Shown here one piece after another: positions 1 to 9,868 of a stretch of DNA of 64,000 bases. Each line of letters opens with the position of its first letter. Position 1 is the stretch's first letter. Under the pieces are notes generated by a model. That model worked only from the letters and a program-made list of their open reading frames with translations, had not been told where the DNA came from and made no database searches. The stretch lies in assembly GCF_900459175.1 (NCBI RefSeq), contig NZ_UHFA01000002.1, forward strand, positions 1,426,001-1,490,000, in the 5' to 3' direction. Origin of the DNA: Streptococcus downei MFe28. Lineage in GTDB: Bacteria; Bacillota; Bacilli; Lactobacillales; Streptococcaceae. A program made the translations under genes and the position numbers.

Positions 1-1
1 A

Positions 2-259
2 CAACGCTTCGGCCTCATGGTCAGAAATCTCCCCATCAAATTTGAGGATTTGAGGGGCGTGACTGTTCCAAGTTTGGTATTAGTTGGCCAAAAAGATTTT
101 ATCCGTCAGGGGCATTCTCGAAGAATCGCTCGTTATCTAGCCAATGCAAAATTTCTTTCCCTAAACGGTTTCGGCCATAGCATCGCCAATAAGGACCCGC
201 AGGTCTTCAATCAGCTAGCTCTGGACTTTGTCCAGCAGGTGCTGGGGAGTGATGAATAA
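2..259 (+). CDS. alpha/beta hydrolase, C-terminal fragment (runs in from the left edge)
   Basis: The reading frame is open from base 2, so the gene starts outside the window. The visible 86 or so residues match the end of an alpha/beta hydrolase: a hydrophobic strand VPSLVLVGQKD supplying the late acidic residue, then a GFGHSIANKDP segment with the probable catalytic His, then a final helix. The substrate cannot be told from this part. Stop at 257-259. Confidence 0.75.
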   Translation, partial: QRFGLMVRNLPIKFEDLRGVTVPSLVLVGQKDFIRQGHSRRIARYLANAKFLSLNGFGHSIANKDPQVFNQLALDFVQQVLGSDE

Positions 260-321
260 GTCAATAAAGTTACCGAAAGGTAGCTTTTTTTTGAATAAAT
301 AAGTGGAAGATAATGCATTAT

Positions 322-426
322 AATACTCAACGAAAATCGAAATTAGCCGAGTCAACGAACTGAAGACAGTACTGGAGTACGGCAAGGTGAGTTAACGACG
401 GAAAATTTTGATTTTCGAAGAGTATA
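322..426. repeat. BOX-like intergenic repeat, copy 1
   Basis: About 105 bp. The ends are inverted (ATACTCAACGAAAATC at the left, GATTTTCGAAGAGTAT at the right), so the RNA could fold into one long stem. The interior has the GTACGGCAAGGTGAGTTAACG block. The ends and the interior resemble pneumococcal BOX boxA/boxC modules. A second copy is at 12893-12995 and a left half is at 33892. Confidence 0.75.
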
Positions 427-437
427 GCCCAAAAGTA

Positions 438-466
438 TTTACAGATTATAACTTATAAGTTATAAT
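438..466 (+). promoter_or_regulatory. higBA promoter with palindromic operator
   Basis: The -35 TTTACA (438-443) and -10 TATAAT (461-466) are separated by 17 bp. A perfect 22-bp palindrome (445-466, arms ATTATAACTTA and TAAGTTATAAT) fills the spacer and covers the -10. This is where an autorepressing antitoxin would bind, as known for HigA and other XRE antitoxins. Confidence 0.7.
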
Positions 467-484
467 GATAGAAAGAGGTTTAAT

Positions 485-850
485 TTGTATCAAATTTATT
501 TTTACAAGGATAAAAGGGGCAAAGAACCTGTTTTAGACTACCTAAAAGAACTTTCACAACAAAAGGGAAAGGATAGTCGGATTAGATTGAATAAGATTTC
601 TGATTACCTTAATATTTTGCAGGAGGTTGGAACTGTTGCAGGTCTTCCCGTCCTCAGACATCTTGAGGGGGAGATTTGGGAACTTCGTCCTTTAAGAGAT
701 CGAATTTTATTTGTCACCTGGTTTGATGGTAGTTTTGTCTTACTTCACCATTTTATGAAAAAATCACAAAAGACACCTCGACGAGAGATTGAGCAAGCCA
801 AGCGAGAGTTAAATGATTTAAGAAAGAGAGGATTGGAAAGTGGAGAATAA
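485..850 (+). CDS. higB: RelE/HigB-like toxin (Gp49 family)
   Basis: 121 residues, typical for phage-derived Gp49-like/HigB mRNA interferases that cut ribosome-bound mRNA. Family marks visible: N-terminal YQIYFYKDKRGKEPVLDYL, central GEIWELRPLRDRILF and LLHHFMKKSQKTPRREI, where the basic and His residues form the usual active surface. The start is TTG at 485 with AAAGAGG 7 nt upstream; no ATG is available at this position. It overlaps the downstream XRE antitoxin by 11 nt, the toxin-first order of higBA. Confidence 0.85.
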   Translation: MYQIYFYKDKRGKEPVLDYLKELSQQKGKDSRIRLNKISDYLNILQEVGTVAGLPVLRHLEGEIWELRPLRDRILFVTWFDGSFVLLHHFMKKSQKTPRREIEQAKRELNDLRKRGLESGE

Positions 851-1145
851 TTCGGCTTTAGGTCATGATTGGACAAGTGTCCAAAAGGAACTTTTTTCAA
901 AAGAAGAAATTAAAGAGAGCCAAATTAGGGCGTCCATCATCGTTGAATTGATTAGAGCTAGGAAGGAGAAGGGAATTACTCAAAAACAATTGGAAGAGAT
1001 GAGCGGTGTTAGTCAGCCAGTCATTGCTAGAATGGAAACTGGCAAAACTAGTCCACAAATAGATACTGTTCTTAAAGTCTTGGCTTGCTTAGGGAAGAAC
1101 TTGTCGGTGGTCCCTCTGGATAATCAAGGTGAAGGACCTGTTTAA
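840..1145 (+). CDS. higA: XRE-family antitoxin (HigA-like)
   Basis: 101 residues with a GTG start inside the end of the toxin gene. Residues 33-90 form a HTH_3 domain (ELIRARKEKGITQKQLEEMSG, then VSQPVIARMETGKTSP). In this family the antitoxin neutralises the toxin and represses the shared promoter; the palindrome at 445-466 is the likely operator. Translation is probably coupled to the toxin. Confidence 0.85.
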   Translation: MENNSALGHDWTSVQKELFSKEEIKESQIRASIIVELIRARKEKGITQKQLEEMSGVSQPVIARMETGKTSPQIDTVLKVLACLGKNLSVVPLDNQGEGPV

Positions 1146-1269
1146 GCTAGAAGTGGCTGAAAAAGCCAGTCCACTATTATCTGATGATGACCTGACAGAG
1201 CCTGACTTTCATAATAGGATTGCAAAAACCTAGCAATGATCTGATTGGAATTGACTAGTCATATTCCCC

Positions 1270-1295
1270 AAAACTGACCTTTGGGATCAGTTTTT
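1270..1295 (+). terminator. Rho-independent terminator after higBA
   Basis: AAAACTGA and TCAGTTTT pair around a 9-nt loop, and a run of T follows. The bases between 1146 and 1419 hold no other gene. Confidence 0.7.
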
Positions 1296-1419
1296 GTGTC
1301 CGCGACTTCCTCTAGAGATGGAAATCTGGGGCTTTTCACCTTCTCCCGCCACCCAATTTGCCTAGTCGGCTATTTTATGTTATATTTTGATGACAAAGCT
1401 TAAACTTAAGGATGAGGAC

Positions 1420-3258
1420 ATGAAGAAGCGTTATATTACTGGTTTTGACGGTCTGAGGACCATTGGTCTTTTGGCGGTCATTTTTTATCATATTTATCCC
1501 TCGATTTTTAAGGGTGGCTACTTGGGTGTGGCTCTCTTTTTTGTCCTTTCAGGTTATTTGATTACCGACCTTCTCCTAAGAGAGTACGGAGCCAATGGTA
1601 AGATTGATGTCAAAGCCTTTCTCTTACGGCGTTTTAAGCGGCTCTATCCCAATATGATAGCCGTCATGCTTTTGAGTACGATTTACATGTACTTTTTCCA
1701 GAAAAATCTGCTCAATGGCATGCGGAACGTCTTTTTGTCCAGTATCTTCTCGGTAAATAACTGGTGGCAGATTGCTAAGGGCGGTTCCTACTTTGCTAAG
1801 TTGCTAGCTGAAGCTCCTTTTGAGCATTTTTACAGTCTGTCCATCGAAGGTCAATTTTATCTCTTTTGGCCTTTGATTATCATTGTTCTCATGCGGATTT
1901 TTCGCAAGAATCGGACTGTCATCTTCAATGTTCTGGATCTGATTTTGCTCCTGTCCTTTGTCGAAATGTCCCTGCTCTACAAGGCTCATGTCGATCCCAC
2001 TCGGATCTACTACGGGACAGATACCAGGCTCTTTTCTATCCTTATGGGGGCGGCACTAGCCTTCATCTATCCTAGTGATAAGGTTGAAAAAATTAAATTA
2101 TCCCTGCGGGATCGGCAACTCTTTAATGGCGTGGCCCTCGTAAGTCTAGCTGTTTTAGTGATCTGTTTCTTTGCCCTGCCTGACCAAGAGTGGTTTACCT
2201 ATCGGGGAGGCATGTGGCTCTTTTCCTTCCTCAGTTGTGTTCTGATTGCTCTGATTGTCCATCCCAAATTGGCAGCCAATAAGTGGCTGTCCAATCCTGT
2301 AACCTCCTATTTGGGAACTCGTTCCTATGGCATGTATCTTTGGCAGATTCCTGTTTTGACCTTCGCTGAGCTCAAGTTGCCCAATCCCAAGTCTCTACCA
2401 TCGGTCTTGATTGCTTTAGCTCTGGTAGTGATTTTGACCGAAATCACCTATCGCTTAGTAGAAGTACCTCTGCGACGAATAACTTGGCAGCAGATTAAGG
2501 ACTTTTACCAAGATAAGCGTCAGTCCTGGTCTTCCTTGGTCAAATGGCCTGTCACCCTGCTGGTTTCTGTGGCGGTAGCAGGGGCCCTCTTCTTAGTTTT
2601 TACGGCACCAGATAAAACGTCTGCCCAAAACAAGATTACCGACCAACTCAAGCAAAATCAAGCCAAGATGAAGGAGCAGAACCAAGCTCAACAAGCACCA
2701 GGAACTCCTGCGGACCCCGCCATTCTTAGTAAATATAGCATCAGTCAGGAAGAGTACGACACTGTTAATCAAAAGAAGGTGGCTATCTTGGGTGATTCTA
2801 TGATTGCCATGACCTACGATGACCTACACGAGGTCTTCCCAAATGCCTTCTTTGACGGGGCCATTGGTCGTAAACCTCAGCATACCCTAGAAATGGTTCA
2901 AGAAGCAGTCGCCAACCATCCAGATTTGGATACCTTGGTCATCGGTATCGGAATTAATCGGGATGAAAATGGCGGTACTCTAACGGCGGACCAGATTGAT
3001 CAGGTTATGCAGGCTGCTGGCGGTCGTCAGGTCTATTGGATTAATATTAATCTGGAAAAATCCCAATACTACTGGACCAATGATGTTAATCAAGTCTTAA
3101 GTCAAGCGGACCAGAAGTATGACAATCTACATATCATCGACTGGTACGGAGCCTCCCACGATAAGGAAAGCCAGCTCCTAAGTGAAGATATGACCCACCC
3201 CAACGATCAAGGGGCCATCGCCTATACCAGGACCATAGCTGATACGATTTCAAAATAA
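1420..3258 (+). CDS. OatA-like membrane acyltransferase with SGNH esterase domain
   Basis: 612 residues. Residues 1-370 are an acyltransferase-3 domain with about ten membrane helices (start MKKRYITGFDGLRTIGLLAV, FYHIYP, GQFYLFWPL). A further helix near 390-410 is followed by a Gln/Ala-rich linker and an extracellular SGNH domain: GDSM near 470 supplies the Ser, DMTHPND near 595 the Asp/His pair. OatA relatives move acetyl groups across the membrane to peptidoglycan or other wall sugars. The ATG at 1420 is preferred because AAGGATGAGG lies just upstream; earlier in-frame starts at 1387/1390 lack a site. The exact acceptor is unknown. Confidence 0.85.
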   Translation: MKKRYITGFDGLRTIGLLAVIFYHIYPSIFKGGYLGVALFFVLSGYLITDLLLREYGANGKIDVKAFLLRRFKRLYPNMIAVMLLSTIYMYFFQKNLLNGMRNVFLSSIFSVNNWWQIAKGGSYFAKLLAEAPFEHFYSLSIEGQFYLFWPLIIIVLMRIFRKNRTVIFNVLDLILLLSFVEMSLLYKAHVDPTRIYYGTDTRLFSILMGAALAFIYPSDKVEKIKLSLRDRQLFNGVALVSLAVLVICFFALPDQEWFTYRGGMWLFSFLSCVLIALIVHPKLAANKWLSNPVTSYLGTRSYGMYLWQIPVLTFAELKLPNPKSLPSVLIALALVVILTEITYRLVEVPLRRITWQQIKDFYQDKRQSWSSLVKWPVTLLVSVAVAGALFLVFTAPDKTSAQNKITDQLKQNQAKMKEQNQAQQAPGTPADPAILSKYSISQEEYDTVNQKKVAILGDSMIAMTYDDLHEVFPNAFFDGAIGRKPQHTLEMVQEAVANHPDLDTLVIGIGINRDENGGTLTADQIDQVMQAAGGRQVYWININLEKSQYYWTNDVNQVLSQADQKYDNLHIIDWYGASHDKESQLLSEDMTHPNDQGAIAYTRTIADTISK

Positions 3259-3273
3259 AAAATTTAAGAGATA

Positions 3274-3307
3274 AAAAGACTTGAGTTGTCAAATTACTCA
3301 AGTCTTT
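3274..3307. terminator. bidirectional terminator between acyltransferase and mvaA
   Basis: AAAGACTTGAGT pairs with ACTCAAGTCTTT around a short loop, with A- and T-rich flanks. It can serve both converging genes. Confidence 0.8.
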
Positions 3308-3372
3308 CTTTATGCGTGTGGCCAAACTTAGAGGATTTCTTTGCTCTTGGAATCAAGCATTTTAAAACTAGT

Positions 3373-4644
3373 CTATTTTTGGTCGTTTCTTAGATTTGCC
3401 AGGATTTTTTGAGCAGTTTCTAAGTTGAGGTGTTGGGCTGATAGGAGTTCCTGAACCAGTTTGGGGCTCTCTTTTTCAGAAGCGCCGGCCAGTAGGGCTA
3501 AGGACTTGGCCTGCAATTTCATGTGGCCTGCCTGAATGCCTTTACCAACTAGGGCCTTAAGGGCGGCTAAGTTTTGAGCCAAGCCCAGGGAGACAATGAG
3601 ACCTGCTAGAGTCTTGGCGTCAGGATTACCCAGGAGGTCAAAGGCGACTTGGACGCTGGGGTTGAGGCCGATTGAGCCTCCTTTGGTTGCAATGGGCATG
3701 GGGAGAGTTAGTTCTCCCTTGATTTGCCCAGCCTCTTTATCATAAGTCCATTGAGAGAGGCCACGGTAAGAGCCAGAAGCGGCAGCATAGGCATGAGCAC
3801 CTGCCTCGATTGCTCGCCAGTCATTACCTGTAGCCAGAACCAAGGCATCTACACCATTGAAAATACCCTTATTGTGTGTACTGGCGCGATAGGGGTCGAT
3901 TTGAGCTAGTTGCGATGCCTGCTCCATTTTTTTAGCAAGATTTTGAGCTTCCTTTTTGTCGCGACTGAGAAAGCGCAGGTCGAGGGCGCAAGTAGCTGTC
4001 ACCAAACTATGGGTGGCATAGTTGGAGAGAATGGCCATAAGGCTTTGGCCTCCTGAAAGTTCTTCTAACTTAGGTGCCAAGGCTTCCACCATGGTATTAA
4101 CCATATTGGCTCCCATAGCTTCTTGGGGGTCCACCGAGAGATAGACAATGAGAAAGTCTCCTTTTTCTTCCAAGGTTAACTCTCTAGCACCGCCCCCTCT
4201 TTTGACGATGGAAGGATGAGCCTGATTGGCTAGGCTCAGAAGCTCTTCCTTATGGGCTAAGATAGCCTCTTTGGCAGGATGCCAGTCGCTGAGCCCAGTC
4301 AGGGCAACTTGCCCCAACATTTGTCGCTGGTGAACCCGGGTCTTAAAACCACCCGAACGTTTTATGAGTTTGGCGGCATAAGAAGCAGCAGCGACGACAG
4401 AAGGTTCCTCGGTCACCATGGGGAGATTATAAATCTTGCCATTAATCAAGAAATCTGGAGCCAAGCTCATAGGCAGGGCCAGTCGACCAATGAGATTTTC
4501 GGTCATTTGATTAGCTGTCTCGAGAGGCAGGAGTTCTTCTTTTTTTAGTTTTTCCAGGCTAGTCTCTGAGAGGGCTTGATTGTTTTCAATAGTCTGCCAG
4601 CGCTCTTGAGGGCTTTTTTGGGCAAATCCTGTCCAAGATACCAT
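3373..4644 (-). CDS. mvaA: class II hydroxymethylglutaryl-CoA reductase
   Basis: 423 residues, full length for class II enzymes. It reduces HMG-CoA to mevalonate, feeding isoprenoid synthesis. Visible catalytic features: the Glu in MVTEEPSVVAA, the Lys in THNKGIFNGVDAL, the Asp in ATGNDWRA and the C-terminal His in QAGHMKLQAKS. The start has AAGGAAG upstream. In many streptococci mvaS (HMG-CoA synthase) is adjacent; here the downstream neighbour is the convergent acyltransferase and the upstream one is hom, so mvaS must lie elsewhere. Confidence 0.96.
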   Translation of the reverse strand: MVSWTGFAQKSPQERWQTIENNQALSETSLEKLKKEELLPLETANQMTENLIGRLALPMSLAPDFLINGKIYNLPMVTEEPSVVAAASYAAKLIKRSGGFKTRVHQRQMLGQVALTGLSDWHPAKEAILAHKEELLSLANQAHPSIVKRGGGARELTLEEKGDFLIVYLSVDPQEAMGANMVNTMVEALAPKLEELSGGQSLMAILSNYATHSLVTATCALDLRFLSRDKKEAQNLAKKMEQASQLAQIDPYRASTHNKGIFNGVDALVLATGNDWRAIEAGAHAYAAASGSYRGLSQWTYDKEAGQIKGELTLPMPIATKGGSIGLNPSVQVAFDLLGNPDAKTLAGLIVSLGLAQNLAALKALVGKGIQAGHMKLQAKSLALLAGASEKESPKLVQELLSAQHLNLETAQKILANLRNDQK

Positions 4645-4723
4645 AGTTATCTTCCTTTTCGTTCGTGAATTCTTCTTAAATTATAGCATAAGGCGGGATT
4701 TTCTGTAATTATCTAAGGGATTT

Positions 4724-4732
4724 TGCTATAAT
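4724..4732 (+). promoter_or_regulatory. extended -10 promoter for hom-thrB
   Basis: TGCTATAAT is a full extended -10. The -35 region is poor. It lies 36 bp before the hom ATG. Confidence 0.6.
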
Positions 4733-4767
4733 GGTGGCGTATATTATTCGTAAACGAGGTAAGAAAC

Positions 4768-6054
4768 ATGGCAATAAAAATTGGATTATTTGGTTTTGGG
4801 ACTGTTGCTAGCGGTATCCCTTTTTTGCTTAAGGAAAATGGCGATAAGATCGGGGCGGCTGCCAAGGATAATTTCGAGATTGCTAAGGTCTTAGTCAAGG
4901 ATGAGGCCGAAAAAAATCGTCTTCAGGCCGCTGGACATGACTACAACTTCGTGACCAATGTTGAAGATATTGTCCAAGACCCTGACATTGACATTGTGGT
5001 TGAATTGATGGGGCGGATTGAACCAGCCAAGACCTTTATCACCAAGGCTTTGGAGGCTGGTAAACACGTGGTTTCTGCCAATAAGGACTTGATTGCCACT
5101 CATGGCAAGGAAATCATTGCTCTTGCCCAAGAGAAGGGGCTGGCTTTCTACTATGAAGCTGCGGTAGCTGGTGGTATTCCAATACTGCGAACCTTGGCTA
5201 ATTCTCTAACCTCAGACAAGGTGACTCGGATTTTGGGTGTTCTCAATGGGACTTCTAACTTTATGATGACCAAGATGGTTGATGAAGGTTGGACCTATGA
5301 AAATGCTCTGAAAACCGCACAAGAACTGGGTTATGCAGAGAGTGATCCCACCAATGACGTGGAAGGAATCGATGCAGCCTACAAGGCCGTTATTCTCAGC
5401 CAATTTGGTTTTGGTATGACCATTGATTTTGACGATGTCAGCCACCAAGGCATTTCGACCATTACTCCAGATGATGTCGCTGTCGCCCAAGAGTTGGGTT
5501 ATGTCATCAAGCTGGTTGGTGATGTTAGGGAAACAGCCTCAGGTATTTCCGCTCAGGTTTCCCCAACCTTCCTCCCTAAGGAACACCCGCTGGCTAGCGT
5601 TAACGGGGTCATGAATGCCGTCTTTGTGGAGTCTATCGGCATCGGCCAATCCATGTACTATGGTCCTGGTGCAGGTCAAAAGCCGACTGCAACTTCTGTA
5701 GTTGCCGATATTATTCGCATTGGTCGTCGGATTGTTGATGGCAATGTTGGTAAACCCTTCAATGAATTCAGTCGTCCGACTCAATTAGCCAACCCGAGCG
5801 ACGTCAAGTCTGGCTATTATTTCTCCCTCAGTGTGCCCGATAAGAAGGGACAAATCCTGCGCTTGGCAGAAATTTTTAACGGCCAGGATGTTTCCTTCTC
5901 CCAAGTCCTCCAACAAAGAGGGGATGGAAAACAAGCTAAAATTGTCATCGTGACCCACGCCCTTAGCTTGACCCAGTTGGAACGCGTCAAGGCTGAATTA
6001 GAAGCTCAGAGCGATTTCACCCTTTTGAACAGCTTTAAGGTATTGGGAGATTAA
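4768..6054 (+). CDS. hom: homoserine dehydrogenase
   Basis: 428 residues. Reduces aspartate semialdehyde to homoserine in the threonine/methionine branch. N-terminal Rossmann motif [11 protein letters not shown] (residues 6-16), the [11 protein letters not shown] segment with the conserved Lys (about 106), the substrate-binding [14 protein letters not shown] region and [16 protein letters not shown], then a C-terminal ACT domain (about 350-428) for threonine feedback. thrB follows after 1 bp. Confidence 0.97.
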   Translation: MAIKIGLFGFGTVASGIPFLLKENGDKIGAAAKDNFEIAKVLVKDEAEKNRLQAAGHDYNFVTNVEDIVQDPDIDIVVELMGRIEPAKTFITKALEAGKHVVSANKDLIATHGKEIIALAQEKGLAFYYEAAVAGGIPILRTLANSLTSDKVTRILGVLNGTSNFMMTKMVDEGWTYENALKTAQELGYAESDPTNDVEGIDAAYKAVILSQFGFGMTIDFDDVSHQGISTITPDDVAVAQELGYVIKLVGDVRETASGISAQVSPTFLPKEHPLASVNGVMNAVFVESIGIGQSMYYGPGAGQKPTATSVVADIIRIGRRIVDGNVGKPFNEFSRPTQLANPSDVKSGYYFSLSVPDKKGQILRLAEIFNGQDVSFSQVLQQRGDGKQAKIVIVTHALSLTQLERVKAELEAQSDFTLLNSFKVLGD

Positions 6055-6055
6055 G

Positions 6056-6916
6056 ATGAAAATTACAGTTCCAGCAACTTCGGCCAATATTGGGCCGGGA
6101 TTTGACTCGGTGGGGGTGGCTCTGTCCAAATATTTAACCATCGAAGTGCTTGAAGACTCCTCTGACTGGGAGGTTATCCACGATTTGGGGGACATTCCTA
6201 GCGATGCCAACAATCTCCTGATTAAGACAGCCTTGGAAGTTGCTCCTGATCTAGCCCCTCATCGGCTTAAGATGATTTCAGATATTCCCTTGGCTCGAGG
6301 TCTGGGTTCTTCCAGTTCAGTCATTGTCGCAGGGATAGAGTTAGCCAATCAATTGGCCAATTTGCAACTTTCCGACCAAGAAAAGCTCAATCTGGCAACA
6401 AAAATCGAAGGGCATCCCGACAATGTTGCCCCAGCCATCTTTGGTAATCTGGTAGTGGCTTCCTATTTGGATGGCCAAGTTTCCCACCTTGTGGCTGACT
6501 TTCCTAGCTGTGATTTCGTAGCTTTTATCCCTAATTACCAGTTGAAAACCAGCGATAGTCGGGAAGTTTTGCCCTCTACCATGGCCTATAAAGAGGCTGT
6601 TGTAGCATCCTCTATCGCTAATGTCGCTATTGCGGGGCTTTTAAAGGGAGACTTAACGGTAGCTGGACAAGCCATCCAGAAGGACCGTTTCCATGAGGCC
6701 TACCGACAAAAATTGGTCAAGGAATTTGCACCGATTAAGGAGCTTGCTCAAACTTCTGGCGCTTATGCAACCTATTTATCAGGCGCTGGACCAACCGTTA
6801 TGACCCTGGTTCAACAAGGGGAAGGTGAGGCGCTAAAGGTTGCTCTAGATAAGTTGAAGCTTGACGGCGAAACCTTTGTTTTGGCGGTCGATAAAGAAGG
6901 TGTTGGCCTTGACTAA
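6056..6916 (+). CDS. thrB: homoserine kinase
   Basis: 286 residues, GHMP kinase family. Phosphorylates homoserine before threonine synthase. The ATP-binding loop [16 protein letters not shown] is at about residues 82-97, with [15 protein letters not shown] at the N-terminus and the GHMP C-terminal motif [10 protein letters not shown]. Spaced 1 bp from hom, so co-translated; its end overlaps the next start. Confidence 0.96.
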   Translation: MKITVPATSANIGPGFDSVGVALSKYLTIEVLEDSSDWEVIHDLGDIPSDANNLLIKTALEVAPDLAPHRLKMISDIPLARGLGSSSSVIVAGIELANQLANLQLSDQEKLNLATKIEGHPDNVAPAIFGNLVVASYLDGQVSHLVADFPSCDFVAFIPNYQLKTSDSREVLPSTMAYKEAVVASSIANVAIAGLLKGDLTVAGQAIQKDRFHEAYRQKLVKEFAPIKELAQTSGAYATYLSGAGPTVMTLVQQGEGEALKVALDKLKLDGETFVLAVDKEGVGLD

Positions 6917-7820
6917 AACACAAAAGGGCCTCTTGCTGGGCGTTTCGGCCTATTTACTCTGGGCCTTTCTCTCCCTCTATTGGAAACTTCTGGCTGGGGT
7001 AAATGCCTATAATACATTTTCTTATCGGATTATTTGGACGGCTTTGACCATGCTGGTTTATATGTTGGTTTCTAGCAATCGTCAGCGCTACGGCCGAGAA
7101 CTTAAGGAGCTCTGGTTAGACAAGAAGCAATTCTATCGTGCTATCGGTGCGGCCTTTCTCATTGCGATTAACTGGTTAACCTATATTTATGCCATTGCCA
7201 ATGGCCATGCGACAGGGTCCAGTCTGGGCTACTATATGATGCCACTGGTATCGGTTCTTTTGGCTCTAATCATTCTCAAGGAGAGTTTGACACCAGCGAC
7301 CACTCTAGCGGTTCTGGTGGCGGCAGTTGGAGTAGGGGTCTTGGTTTGGCAGACGGGGCATTTGCCTTCGATCGCCTTGATTCTGGCCTTTTCCTTTGGC
7401 TTTTATGGCCTCCTCAAAAAGGGAATCAAGCTATCTAGTGATGTGGCCATGCTCTTTGAGGTGGGGGCAATCTTGCCCTTTGTGCTGATTTATCTGATTT
7501 TTTTCAGTCAAGAGACCCTGACAGACTATAGCTTATGGGAAGATATCCTCCTAGCTCTGTCGGGCATTATCACGGCTATTCCGCTCTTGCTCTATGCGGA
7601 GAGTCTCAAGCGAGCTCCCCTGAATCTGGTTGGGTTCATCCAGTACCTCAATCCAACCATCCAACTTTTGATTGCGTTGAGTATTTTCGGCGAGAAGCTC
7701 AGCCGAGGTCAACTCTATGGCCTGATTTTCATCTGGCTGGCTATTGGCCTCTTTGTCGTCGGTCAGATTATCTTGATGCGAAAAAGTTCCAAGACGACCT
7801 TGTCAGAGATAGGCCACTAG
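6909..7820 (+). CDS. rarD: RarD-type EamA family transporter
   Basis: 303 residues with about ten membrane helices in two EamA repeats. RarD relatives are inner-membrane drug/metabolite transporters whose substrate is mostly unknown. The start taken is TTG at 6909, inside the last codons of thrB, with AAGAAGG 7-9 nt upstream; this gives [20 protein letters not shown], the family N-terminus. A longer frame from 6861 would add unrelated residues. Linked to hom-thrB by overlap, which may hint at amino-acid export, but this is inference. Confidence 0.88.
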   Translation: MTKTQKGLLLGVSAYLLWAFLSLYWKLLAGVNAYNTFSYRIIWTALTMLVYMLVSSNRQRYGRELKELWLDKKQFYRAIGAAFLIAINWLTYIYAIANGHATGSSLGYYMMPLVSVLLALIILKESLTPATTLAVLVAAVGVGVLVWQTGHLPSIALILAFSFGFYGLLKKGIKLSSDVAMLFEVGAILPFVLIYLIFFSQETLTDYSLWEDILLALSGIITAIPLLLYAESLKRAPLNLVGFIQYLNPTIQLLIALSIFGEKLSRGQLYGLIFIWLAIGLFVVGQIILMRKSSKTTLSEIGH

Positions 7821-7895
7821 CGACATCGTCAGCTGATTTCTTTAGTTTGCTTGTCTTATTGACAGAGCACCATAAGGTTTTCATTGAAAAATTAG

Positions 7896-7922
7896 AAATC
7901 TTGACCTAGGGTCGGGATTTTT
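7896..7922 (+). terminator. terminator after hom-thrB-rarD
   Basis: AAATCTTGACC pairs with GGTCGGGATTT (two G-T pairs) around TAG, followed by T residues. Confidence 0.6.
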
Positions 7923-7932
7923 CGCTTTTGCC

Positions 7933-7941
7933 TGCTATACT
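7933..7941 (+). promoter_or_regulatory. extended -10 promoter for folC
   Basis: TGCTATACT just after the terminator, 62 bp before the folC ATG. No good -35 is visible. Confidence 0.5.
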
Positions 7942-8003
7942 AGTAGAGGTTATCAAGAGATAGGTTTATGAAGCCTAACCTAGACTTATAAAGAAGGGAA
8001 ATA

Positions 8004-9263
8004 ATGAATTATCAAGAAGCACTAACTTGGATTCACAGTCGTTTAAAGTTTGGCATCAAGCCTGGTATCCAGAGGATGGCCTGGATGTTAGACCAGTTGG
8101 GCAATCCTCAAGAGCATATACCAGCCATTCATGTGGTGGGTACCAACGGCAAGGGCTCGGTGGTTAATAACCTCCAGCATATTTTTACAGCTGCTGGCTA
8201 CCATGTCGGGACCTTTACCTCTCCCTACATCGTGGATTTTCGGGAGCGGATTTCTCTAGATGGTCAACTCATGCCCAAGGAGGATTTGGTGACCTGTGTG
8301 GAATTAGTCAAGCCAGTTGTCGAAGCTCTGCCAGCGGAACTTGAAGTGGCAACTGAGTTTGAGACCATCAGCCTGATGATGTTTCTCTATTTTGGTCGAC
8401 TGCATAGCGTGGATCTGGCTGTTATTGAGGCAGGTATGGGTGGACGGGACGATTCAACCAATCTCTTTAAGGCCCTAGCTGTAGTCTGCCCTTCAATTGG
8501 CTTGGATCACCAGGCGATTTTAGGCCGAACCCATGCGCAAATTGCTCAGAATAAAGCGGGCGTGCTTAAGAAGGGCGAGTCCTTGGTTATGGCAGTCCAG
8601 CAAGAAGAAGCCAGACAGGCCTTTCTAGAGAAGGCTCAGAAAGTTGGCTCACCTGTTTATCAATGGCAAAAGGATTTCAGCTTGATGACCTCTGAAAATG
8701 AAAAGAGCCTGGTCTTCCGAAATAAGGAGACCAGCCTGTCTGACATTGAACTAGCCATGCCAGGTCAGCACCAGGTCTCTAATGCAGCCCTGGCCATTGA
8801 AACGGCTCTCTTGCTAAAGAAAAGCTATCCAAAATTGACTGATAGGGCCATTCGCCAAGGACTGGCGACTGCCAGATGGCAGGGGCGGACTGAGCTTTTG
8901 CGACCCAATTTAATGATTGACGGAGCTCACAACAAGGAGAGCATCCAGGCCTTGGTTGATTTATTAAAGGAGGGCTATGGTGACAAAACTATCCATATTC
9001 TCTTTGCGGCTATTGATACTAAGCCAGTTACCAGTATGTTGAAAAAACTGGCTGAGGTGGGCCAAGTCATGGTGACCACTTTTCCTTATCACAATAGTTT
9101 AGCCTTGAGCGATTATCCCCAGGGCTATGAGCAAGCCCCCGATTTTAAGACATGGCTGGATCAGGTATATGAGCCTGATTCAGGGGACTTCTACCTCATC
9201 ACGGGCTCCCTCTATTTCATTTCCCAAGTGCGTAAGGAGCTTTTGAAGAATTCCCCTCAATAA
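8004..9263 (+). CDS. folC: folylpolyglutamate synthase / dihydrofolate synthase
   Basis: 419 residues, Mur ligase-like. Adds glutamate to dihydropteroate and to folates with ATP. P-loop GTNGKGSV at residues 47-54, then [12 protein letters not shown], the ligase motif [12 protein letters not shown] and DGAHNKES in the C-terminal domain. Strong AAGAAGGGA site before the ATG. First gene of the folate cluster. Confidence 0.95.
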   Translation: MNYQEALTWIHSRLKFGIKPGIQRMAWMLDQLGNPQEHIPAIHVVGTNGKGSVVNNLQHIFTAAGYHVGTFTSPYIVDFRERISLDGQLMPKEDLVTCVELVKPVVEALPAELEVATEFETISLMMFLYFGRLHSVDLAVIEAGMGGRDDSTNLFKALAVVCPSIGLDHQAILGRTHAQIAQNKAGVLKKGESLVMAVQQEEARQAFLEKAQKVGSPVYQWQKDFSLMTSENEKSLVFRNKETSLSDIELAMPGQHQVSNAALAIETALLLKKSYPKLTDRAIRQGLATARWQGRTELLRPNLMIDGAHNKESIQALVDLLKEGYGDKTIHILFAAIDTKPVTSMLKKLAEVGQVMVTTFPYHNSLALSDYPQGYEQAPDFKTWLDQVYEPDSGDFYLITGSLYFISQVRKELLKNSPQ

Positions 9264-9271
9264 GGTATAAT
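9243..9271 (+). promoter_or_regulatory. internal promoter for folE
   Basis: TTGAAG, 17 bp, TATAAT. The -35 lies inside the last codons of folC, so folE-folP-folB-folK can be transcribed without folC. Confidence 0.7.
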
Positions 9272-9301
9272 GGAAGGCAAGTAAAAATTAAAGAGGACGA
9301 G

Positions 9302-9865
9302 ATGGTTAATCAAGAAAAGGCTGAGAAAGCCATTTATCAATTACTGGAGGCCATTGGTGAAGACCCCCAAAGAGAAGGCCTGCTTGAGACTCCCAAGCGA
9401 GTAGCGAAGATGTATGCCGAGATGTTTTCCGGCTTGGAGGAAAATCCCAAGGACCAATTCACGGCTGTCTTTAGCGAAAATCACGAAGAAGTGGTTTTGG
9501 TCAAGGATATCCCCTTTTATTCCATGTGTGAACATCACTTGGTGCCATTTTATGGGGTAGCCCATGTGGCTTATCTGCCAAGTCAGAGCAAGGTCACAGG
9601 ACTTTCCAAATTAGCCAGGGCAGTAGAAGTGGCTAGCAAGCGACCTCAGTTGCAAGAGCGCTTAACCGAACAGGTCGCCAAGGCCTTGGAAGAAGCCTTA
9701 AACCCCAAGGGGGTCTTTGTCATGGTAGAAGCTGAGCATATGTGTATGACTATGCGAGGCATCAAAAAGCCTGGTAGTAAGACTGTGACAACCGTTGCCC
9801 GTGGTCTTTTTAAAGAAGATAGAGACCAAAGACAGGAATTGCTGACTTTGATTAAGGAGCACTAG
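9302..9865 (+). CDS. folE: GTP cyclohydrolase I
   Basis: 187 residues. Converts GTP to dihydroneopterin triphosphate, the first step of folate synthesis; the same reaction also opens the queuosine pathway whose later genes are at 37.2 kb. Zinc ligands visible: Cys76 and His79 in [12 protein letters not shown] and Cys148 in EHMCMTMRG. Followed by folP after 3 bp. Confidence 0.97.
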   Translation: MVNQEKAEKAIYQLLEAIGEDPQREGLLETPKRVAKMYAEMFSGLEENPKDQFTAVFSENHEEVVLVKDIPFYSMCEHHLVPFYGVAHVAYLPSQSKVTGLSKLARAVEVASKRPQLQERLTEQVAKALEEALNPKGVFVMVEAEHMCMTMRGIKKPGSKTVTTVARGLFKEDRDQRQELLTLIKEH

Positions 9866-9868
9866 AAG

